Of a stretch of 47,174 nucleotides of DNA, positions 42,172 through 47,174 are shown in pieces; the stretch's first letter is position 1, and every line of letters starts with the position of its first letter. Source of the stretch: an uncultured Clostridia bacterium (GTDB lineage: Bacteria; Bacillota; Clostridia; Peptostreptococcales; Anaerovoracaceae); the NCBI GenBank assembly GCA_934233735.1, contig CAKQGQ010000018.1, forward strand, positions 1-47,174, given 5' to 3'. The position numbers and the translations under genes are program-made. Under the pieces are notes generated by a model that saw only the letters and a program-made list of their open reading frames with translations, searched no databases and was not told the origin of the DNA.

Positions 42172-42821
42172 AGCTTATTGAGGCTCAAACAAAAATTGAA
42201 CAGCTCGCTTTTATCCCTTTTAAGGGATATTTATCTCCAACGCAGGTTGAAGATGCCATGATGATAATAAACAAAGGACGCACGGGACAGCTCTTAGAAT
42301 TGACGATAGGCTTAAATCTCTCGAATACAACACTTGATTTTGAAGATGGTGAATTAAAGACGAACAAATGTGACCGCTTTGGAAAGCCTCTGGAGACAAT
42401 GTTTATTACGCAAACCGCATCCATTATAGATGAATTACTTTCGAAGAGAAATTTTCAGGATACAAAGGTGTACCAAAAGCTCCGGCGACTGCTGTATGTC
42501 CCGATCAGCAAAGATGGCAATCCCGGAGACTGGATGTATTTATCTCCAATCCAAGTAGATTTATCACTGCCGAAGTACGCAGCTCTTGCTCAGCAACTTG
42601 AAGCTGACTATTATAATATCTGCAGCCAGATGATACAACAATTGTCAGAGTCTGCCACAGCAACGCTACATACTGTCAGCGGTGAATTCATCCAAGTGCG
42701 CACAAAGGATTCCAAACCATATCACCCTATTTACTCAGACCTTTATCGACGCCAAATATCTGACAAAAACAGAGCCTTTTATTTCAAAAAAGAGTTTATG
42801 AAGTATATTACAGAACTTTAG
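42168..42821 (+). CDS. MutH/Sau3AI-like restriction endonuclease
   Basis: 217 aa. The fold signature of MutH/Sau3AI is visible: GRTGQLLE (E44), then TLDFEDGELKT with D57, E62 and K64 (D-Xn-ExK), then FGKPLETMFIT, which matches the MutH GxPxETTFV block. Members cut at GATC. This fits the Dam-type specificity expected of the nearby DpnM/DpnA-like enzymes. It is coupled to the C protein. E. coli MutH is 229 aa and Sau3AI about 489 aa (two MutH-like halves), so this is a single-domain form. Confidence 0.85.
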   Translation: MKLIEAQTKIEQLAFIPFKGYLSPTQVEDAMMIINKGRTGQLLELTIGLNLSNTTLDFEDGELKTNKCDRFGKPLETMFITQTASIIDELLSKRNFQDTKVYQKLRRLLYVPISKDGNPGDWMYLSPIQVDLSLPKYAALAQQLEADYYNICSQMIQQLSESATATLHTVSGEFIQVRTKDSKPYHPIYSDLYRRQISDKNRAFYFKKEFMKYITEL

Positions 42822-43003
42822 TAGTATTGTTTGCTAAATGTGAATAGGGGACAGAATACAGAAAATCGGATCTGCCCCCATTCGCAGCTATTTACTGTTC
42901 TTATATCATTTTTTCACGTTAACATAAAATTTTTGAAACGTTCTCGAGTGCTGCGCCCTAACGGTTATTTTCCGTTAATGCGACAGTCCCTTTATTTTCT
43001 ATA

Positions 43004-43873
43004 TCAAATTTCCTGAAATTCCACGGTAAATCTACCATCATCTTCTATATGCCAAACTGCCTTTTTAGATACGAGCACACCATCTTCCTGCCTCAGTCCA
43101 AATTTCTTATATGTCTCTGCAATGCCGCCGACATATCTTCCCTGTGCATCAATTCTGTATACCTTGTATTCAGAATTAGCAAACCTAATAGTAATTGTAG
43201 ACGCATTTTCCGCAAGTCTATCCTTAATGGCCCTAGGCAAAACTAAAATGTAAGCTCTGATATCATTTTCAGTAACAATTCTTTCGACAGTTGCTGACGG
43301 TTGAACGTCATCTGAAGCGGTATGATTCATTATGTTGTCAAGAGCTGTTTTGCTGAAAACCGGTTTAAATGTAAAACCAATTTCCTTCTCAATGCAGGTG
43401 TTAATCAATTCTTTGCCATCTACAATAATAATAGGTCTAGCGGGATCAATTTGCTGTGCTTCTAACTTGGCATTATCCGATACTCTCCCTGTGGTAATGA
43501 ACATTCCAACGCCACTTCCAAAGGAGCCTCTTAGCGCACGAATTTTTTCGGGAGCAACAGTACTCGATGGTGCATAGCGTTTCGCCTGTATGTAAAATGG
43601 TTCATCAACTGCGTTAGATAAGCCACCAATGCCTTTTCTTACCGCAGTCAGATCAATTCCACCATCACCGGATTTTCTTGTAACAAAAACTTCTTCCAAG
43701 CCTATTTTCTCTAAATAAACTTTTAGAAACTCTTCGAATTGATAGCCATCCTCGAAGTATTGATAAAATTTATCTGCAATGTCCTTATACTCTTCTGATG
43801 ATAACTCAATATTGTTCCTCACTATACCACTCCTCATAAATAGTTCTGGTTGGAAAAAATGTTCTTTAACCAT
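43004..43873 (-). CDS. Mrr-like restriction endonuclease (type IV candidate)
   Basis: About 289 aa from the ATG at 43873; the frame can be extended to a TTG at 43915, but that codon lies in a strong hairpin and lacks an RBS. A GTG near 43822 with GGAG is another option. The Mrr catalytic core is GDGGIDLTAV...YIQAKRY (D-Xn-QxK), ~75-115 in the long numbering. The ~200-303 C-terminal part (AYILVLPRAIKDRLAENASTITIRF) looks like a target-recognition domain. Such enzymes cut modified or foreign DNA. No partner methylase is coupled to it. Confidence 0.82.
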   Translation of the reverse strand: MVKEHFFQPELFMRSGIVRNNIELSSEEYKDIADKFYQYFEDGYQFEEFLKVYLEKIGLEEVFVTRKSGDGGIDLTAVRKGIGGLSNAVDEPFYIQAKRYAPSSTVAPEKIRALRGSFGSGVGMFITTGRVSDNAKLEAQQIDPARPIIIVDGKELINTCIEKEIGFTFKPVFSKTALDNIMNHTASDDVQPSATVERIVTENDIRAYILVLPRAIKDRLAENASTITIRFANSEYKVYRIDAQGRYVGGIAETYKKFGLRQEDGVLVSKKAVWHIEDDGRFTVEFQEI

Positions 43874-43891
43874 GCTTTCTAAATACGGCGT

Positions 43892-43922
43892 CAAGCGTTT
43901 TATTGTACTATTCAAACGCTTG
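43892..43922. repeat. Perfect 9-bp inverted repeat at the Mrr-like gene start
   Basis: CAAGCGTTT (43892-43900) and AAACGCTTG (43914-43922), separated by 13 nt. It could be an operator or an mRNA hairpin in the leader of the Mrr-like gene. Confidence 0.6.
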
Positions 43923-44040
43923 GACTAAAAATTTTATCTGGTCGTTTTTTGGTACGCGTTTGTACATTTTATTCATCTTACTTCTCATTGTTATGTATCT
44001 CGTCCAAAATTTTAGATTCAAAATGGAGGCATATATGTAA

Positions 44041-45876
44041 CTACGAATATCTATTTGCTAAAGTTATTGGCCAAGTCATATCAAATGCTTTTTTGATATT
44101 CTCTATAAACTGTAATAATTCTTCTACCGTCCTATAATCTGAATAATAATATGTTACAATGTCTGAGCTTTGAATAAATTTCCATACTTCTGTCGAAGAC
44201 ACTTCTTTAAATATAGCCTTTAAATTATCATTATTGAAATCACTTGGCAAATTAGCAAATAAATTCTTTATTTTATCTGCTGTATATAAAGCCGTTTCTT
44301 CCTTCATATCCATTGTTCTCCAAAAATCATTATTATCAAGCGGTGCATTAGTTATTTCATATATAATCCTATACAAAAATGATTCTGGTGCAAAATAATC
44401 CGGAAAGAAACATATATTTTGAGAATGGCTCCGATCATTAAAGTGCAATTTCTTTGGATTGTACTTCTCATTCAAAAAATCTCTTATTTTAGGTTTTTGA
44501 GATGCTTCTTTATATCTTGCGTCACCATCTAAAATAAAAATGACTCTCTTGAAATATGAATCTGCCGCACATATCTTTATTAATTCTTCACATCCCAATA
44601 TGGTTGGTATCTGATTAATTTTTTCCTCAAAATTTTCCATAATTTTTAGCGATTGAATTCTATCATTAATAGTAGTATAATCTTTCACATCTGAACTATT
44701 CCTCAAATACGGGTCTTCTATTTTCGCTTTGACAGCATTGAGAATGTTTCTAAACGCTTTGAATAATAGCCTAAATAACTCTTTTCCAACTGGGTCTTCA
44801 AAATACACTCTTACTTTAGGCTTATTAAAGCTTAAACTACCAAACATATCTGCCTCTAACAATTCATACGAATTACATTCTGACACATATGGAGCCATTG
44901 AATTTTTTATATAAACAACTTTATAATCTTTATTGTTTTTATTCTCCTTCTTCATTGTCTCTTTTAATACCGATAGAGAATGAGTACTTACTACAAATTG
45001 AATTAATAATTCGTCTGAGAGCTTATCAAATAGGTTCAACAACCTAATTTGAGTATCAGGATGCAGTGAAACATCAATTTCATCTATGCATAATAATGCT
45101 CCATCATATCCATCTTGCATTGATAATACATAAATATCTACCAAAGCGCTTATAATATTCCCTATATTATCTTGTCCAATAGACTGTGACAATGTTGGCG
45201 TATTTAATATATCCATATGTAAGGATGCTCTAGAGCATGCATTTTTCTCTACCACTGTCAACGATGCATCGCTAACTATAGAATTTGGTATAATATAGTT
45301 GTACCATTCCTTATATTTTTCATTTGCCTTTGTTTTATAAAAAGTATTATTTTTGTTTATCTTTGATATTTTAACAGTATCCTTTCGTTCACCCAAAGGA
45401 TATAGTCTAGATAAACTTAAATAAATTGTGGGTATTTTTACTCTTCCATCTGCTCCAACTCCATAATTGTTCTTAGCCTGTTCTGCAGCAGCCTTATTGG
45501 TGCAATTTTCTAGTCCAATATTCGACGTTCTTGGGATAATTCTAATACCTCTCCCAAATTTTGTATCATCCTTAAATGAAAGTCTTTTTGTAAATGCATC
45601 AATACCATTACTATCTCTGTATGTCAAATATAATTTATAATCCTCATACGATTCATCTGGATCAATATTAAAAAAGTCTATAAATTCAGGCTGAAAATTG
45701 CTTCCTAACATCGACTTAGAACTTACTCCTGAACTCGATGCTATTAACGATAAAATATTTGATTTACCCACACCATTTTGACCACTGATAACTGTTATTT
45801 TTTGTCCTAAATCAAAAGAAGTGTCTCTAAAGTTTCTAAAATTTTCAATATAAAAATGATATGGTCTTATCCTCAT
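44041..45876 (-). CDS. OLD-like ATPase fused to a TOPRIM-like nuclease domain
   Basis: 611 aa, AT-rich. The N-terminal SMC/ABC-type ATPase has Walker A SGQNGVGKSN (~31-40), a signature-like SQSIGQDN (~230) and Walker B ALLCIDEIDVSLHP (D265, E266), with an H-loop STHS. The C-terminal part has a TOPRIM-like acidic pattern: E360 in VYFEDPVGKELF and D450/D452 in FILDGDAR. This is the plan of OLD nucleases and of PARIS/Gabija-type effectors. It follows the D12 methylase gene by 15 nt. It probably acts as an ATP-regulated nuclease in defence. The RBS GGAG is 10 nt before the ATG. Confidence 0.82.
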   Translation of the reverse strand: MRIRPYHFYIENFRNFRDTSFDLGQKITVISGQNGVGKSNILSLIASSSGVSSKSMLGSNFQPEFIDFFNIDPDESYEDYKLYLTYRDSNGIDAFTKRLSFKDDTKFGRGIRIIPRTSNIGLENCTNKAAAEQAKNNYGVGADGRVKIPTIYLSLSRLYPLGERKDTVKISKINKNNTFYKTKANEKYKEWYNYIIPNSIVSDASLTVVEKNACSRASLHMDILNTPTLSQSIGQDNIGNIISALVDIYVLSMQDGYDGALLCIDEIDVSLHPDTQIRLLNLFDKLSDELLIQFVVSTHSLSVLKETMKKENKNNKDYKVVYIKNSMAPYVSECNSYELLEADMFGSLSFNKPKVRVYFEDPVGKELFRLLFKAFRNILNAVKAKIEDPYLRNSSDVKDYTTINDRIQSLKIMENFEEKINQIPTILGCEELIKICAADSYFKRVIFILDGDARYKEASQKPKIRDFLNEKYNPKKLHFNDRSHSQNICFFPDYFAPESFLYRIIYEITNAPLDNNDFWRTMDMKEETALYTADKIKNLFANLPSDFNNDNLKAIFKEVSSTEVWKFIQSSDIVTYYYSDYRTVEELLQFIENIKKAFDMTWPITLANRYS

Positions 45877-45891
45877 TCACTTTAATCTCCT

Positions 45892-46761
45892 TTATCGTAA
45901 ATTCACACAAATTCCACTCTGCTGCATCTGAATATCCGTCGGTATCATATCCTGATGCCCAAATATTATAATTTCACTTGCCTTTCTCTTCACCGCTGCA
46001 CTGTAGTTCAAATCGAATCTCTTCAGAATATGATTCTGGTAAATATCTGCAATTTCCTGAACGTCATCATATGTAATAACCCAATCACAATTAACCTGGT
46101 TGTCTATCATTCTTTCAATTCTTACATGATCATTATATGAAAAGAAATTCAAATACAATTGTTTTCCCTTACCAAAATATGGAGGATCAAAGTATACAAA
46201 TGCATTCTGCTGATATCTAGGTAAATAATTTTGAATAAAAGAATTAACATCTTTATTATATAAATGAATATGGTTTTTTCGTTTTGAAATTCTGGAAATA
46301 CGTTCAATTAAATCATCTCTATTGAATCGTGCATCCATTCTCCAATTGCCAATCTGATCTGCGCCTCCAATTACACCCCCTTTGATTATTCCTGACCTAT
46401 TAGTTCTATTCAAATAGAAAGTTGCAAAACCGAGTTCATAACTGTATCGACTACAATTGCTAATAATTTGTCGTTGCTTATTCCATTCATCTATAGTCAG
46501 CTCCACGGTTTGAATGTCGTTTATGAATCTATCCTTTTCGGTGAGTATTGCTCTCCAAAATGAATATATCCCTTTATCTAAGTCATTAATAACGATCTCA
46601 CTAACAATGTCCTTTTCCAGTAGCTCTATCGCAATGCCTGCTCCTCCTGCAAATGGCTCCACATATGTTCCACCCAAATGTCCTGTCTGTCTAATTAATA
46701 GTTCCATAAATGGTGCTAATTTTCCTTTGCCACCTGGATACCTCAATGGTGAGTAAAACAT
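45892..46761 (-). CDS. D12-class DNA adenine methyltransferase paired with the OLD-like gene
   Basis: 289 aa. Motif X/I PLRYPGGKGKLAPF and YVEPFAGGAG (33-42); motif IV YFDPPYFGKGKQLY with D192-Y195, canonical. It is phage Dam-like rather than DpnM-like: the middle (FYLNRTNRSGIIKGGVIGG) differs clearly from the gene at 40110. It is the first gene of a two-gene unit with the OLD-like ATPase, behind a promoter carrying a palindrome. It may mark self DNA so that the partner attacks only unmodified DNA. Target sequence unknown. Confidence 0.88.
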   Translation of the reverse strand: MFYSPLRYPGGKGKLAPFMELLIRQTGHLGGTYVEPFAGGAGIAIELLEKDIVSEIVINDLDKGIYSFWRAILTEKDRFINDIQTVELTIDEWNKQRQIISNCSRYSYELGFATFYLNRTNRSGIIKGGVIGGADQIGNWRMDARFNRDDLIERISRISKRKNHIHLYNKDVNSFIQNYLPRYQQNAFVYFDPPYFGKGKQLYLNFFSYNDHVRIERMIDNQVNCDWVITYDDVQEIADIYQNHILKRFDLNYSAAVKRKASEIIIFGHQDMIPTDIQMQQSGICVNLR

Positions 46762-46886
46762 ACCTCTTCTTCCTTTCTAAACTTACTATTTCACAGCTTC
46801 CGGAGAAATATTTCCGTAGTTCCTTACAATCACGCTAAAGCTCCCATTATGGGTATATTCTCATTGCAAGAACTTTCTTTAAAACC

Positions 46887-46915
46887 ATTGTATCACATGT
46901 TTTAACATGCGACAA
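46887..46915 (-). promoter_or_regulatory. Promoter of the methylase/OLD unit with a palindrome in the spacer
   Basis: TTGTCG (46915-46910), a 17-bp spacer and TACAAT (46892-46887). The spacer holds CATGTT-AA-AACATG (46909-46896), a 6-bp inverted repeat covering the core promoter, so binding there would repress. Confidence 0.6.
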
Positions 46916-47025
46916 GTTTATCAATAGCAAAAGTGCGGGGCAATATATTTAAAAGCTTCTTTCCATATGAGAAGGATTTCCTTTCGTTCCCAGTTCGCTT
47001 TAGTATCAAGCCAGTACCACAAGGC

Positions 47026-47070
47026 AAAAACAAGCTCGCAAGCACCCATTTTACTAGGCTTTGCGAGCTT
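47026..47070 (-). terminator. Terminator of guaA
   Basis: AAGCTCGCAA (47070-47061, read on the minus strand) pairs with TTGCGAGCTT (47041-47032), and TTTTT (47030-47026) follows. It lies 15 bp after the guaA stop. Confidence 0.75.
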
Positions 47071-47084
47071 TCCTTCATATGAAA

Positions 47085-47174
47085 TTATTCAAACTCAATC
47101 GTCCCCGGTGGCTTCCCGGTGCAGTCGTACACGACGCGGTTGACGTGGTCGACTTCGTTGACGATGCGGGTGGT
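47085..47174 (-). CDS. guaA: GMP synthase GuaA, 3' end (partial)
   Basis: Only the last 29 codons are present: TTRIVNEVDHVNRVVYDCT followed by GKPPGTIEFE and TAA. This is the C-terminal dimerisation end of bacterial GuaA, where the usual ending is KPPxTIEWE. The body lies beyond the right edge, so full length is not proven. It is clearly a different copy from the ATP-PPase-only gene at 37229 (ending DKPTSTIEWE), and its codons are much more GC-rich than those of the defence island beside it. Confidence 0.85.
   Translation of the reverse strand, partial: TTRIVNEVDHVNRVVYDCTGKPPGTIEFE

Larger units (their letters stand above)
46762..47084. other. Intergenic region between the methylase/OLD unit and guaA
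   Basis: 323 bp holding the promoter of the methylase/OLD unit (46887-46915) and the guaA terminator (47026-47070). A 42-codon frame (47049-46921, minus) begins inside the terminator loop with no RBS and is not called. Confidence 0.6.

Noticed and set aside
42822..43003. IS-like end or terminator suggested by GGGGACAGA...TCTGCCCC
   Set aside because: The pairing is imperfect, there is no T tract and no transposase; TAACGG...CCGTTA (42959-42977) is a weak hairpin only.
46921..47049. 42-aa frame MGACELVFALWYWLDTKANW... downstream of guaA
   Set aside because: Starts within the guaA terminator loop, has no RBS, and no family was recognised; kept only as a note.

Overview
The window looks like chromosome of a strictly anaerobic, Gram-positive, Clostridia-type bacterium. 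The signs are strong GGAGG ribosome sites, a glycyl-radical enzyme with its activase, sigma-54 enhancer-binding regulators, two Na+-coupled NSS transporters, an S-layer-homology (SLH) protein and uroporphyrinogen-decarboxylase-like methyltransferase proteins. A placement near the Eubacteriales Family XIII/Anaerovoracaceae group is only a guess. No rRNA, tRNA, CRISPR array, transposase or integrase was seen.

Layout. (1) 1-1.77 kb: a sigma-54 activator gene, with a perfect sigma-54 promoter pointing off the left edge. (2) 1.77-8.15 kb: a complete phosphate operon on the minus strand, pstS-pstC-pstA-pstB-phoU-phoB-phoR. (3) 8.15-8.85 kb: a non-coding stretch holding two inverted ~57 bp elements with constant ends and different 20-nt centres, plus a small tandem repeat. 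(4) 8.85-16.4 kb: a ThrH-type phosphatase, an MGMT-like gene, two NSS symporters with a divergent LysR regulator, a DUF45 metallopeptidase, a lipoprotein, and a two-gene unit of unknown function. (5) 16.4-24.95 kb: an AT-rich catabolic cluster of glycyl-radical enzyme, activase, MFS permease, sigma-54 activator, PanE-like dehydrogenase and BKACE (DUF849). Three near-consensus sigma-54 promoters serve its three transcription units. (6) 25-37.2 kb: a nitroreductase, two UroD/MtaA-like proteins around a PocR-AraC regulator, a CHASE-GGDEF-PAS protein, a CAP-SLH surface protein, an ABC-F ATPase and a U32 protein. (7) 37.2-47.17 kb: an ATP-PPase-only GMP synthetase, then a defence island: a GATC-type DpnM/DpnA methylase pair, a third methylase, a controller HTH plus MutH/Sau3AI-like nuclease, an Mrr-like nuclease, and a D12 methylase coupled to an OLD-like ATPase-TOPRIM protein. 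The 3' end of a second guaA closes the window.

The most striking observations are these. The glycyl-radical enzyme keeps its catalytic GCxE cysteine (C466) and its activase, but has Ser805 (AGT) where the radical-bearing glycine belongs in the RVxGY motif. The same cluster forms a coherent sigma-54 regulon that suggests an undescribed fermentation route ending in beta-keto-acid cleavage. The D12 methylase/OLD-like pair, behind a promoter with an internal palindrome, is a candidate unnamed defence system. All functions come from motifs read in the translations; no database search was run.
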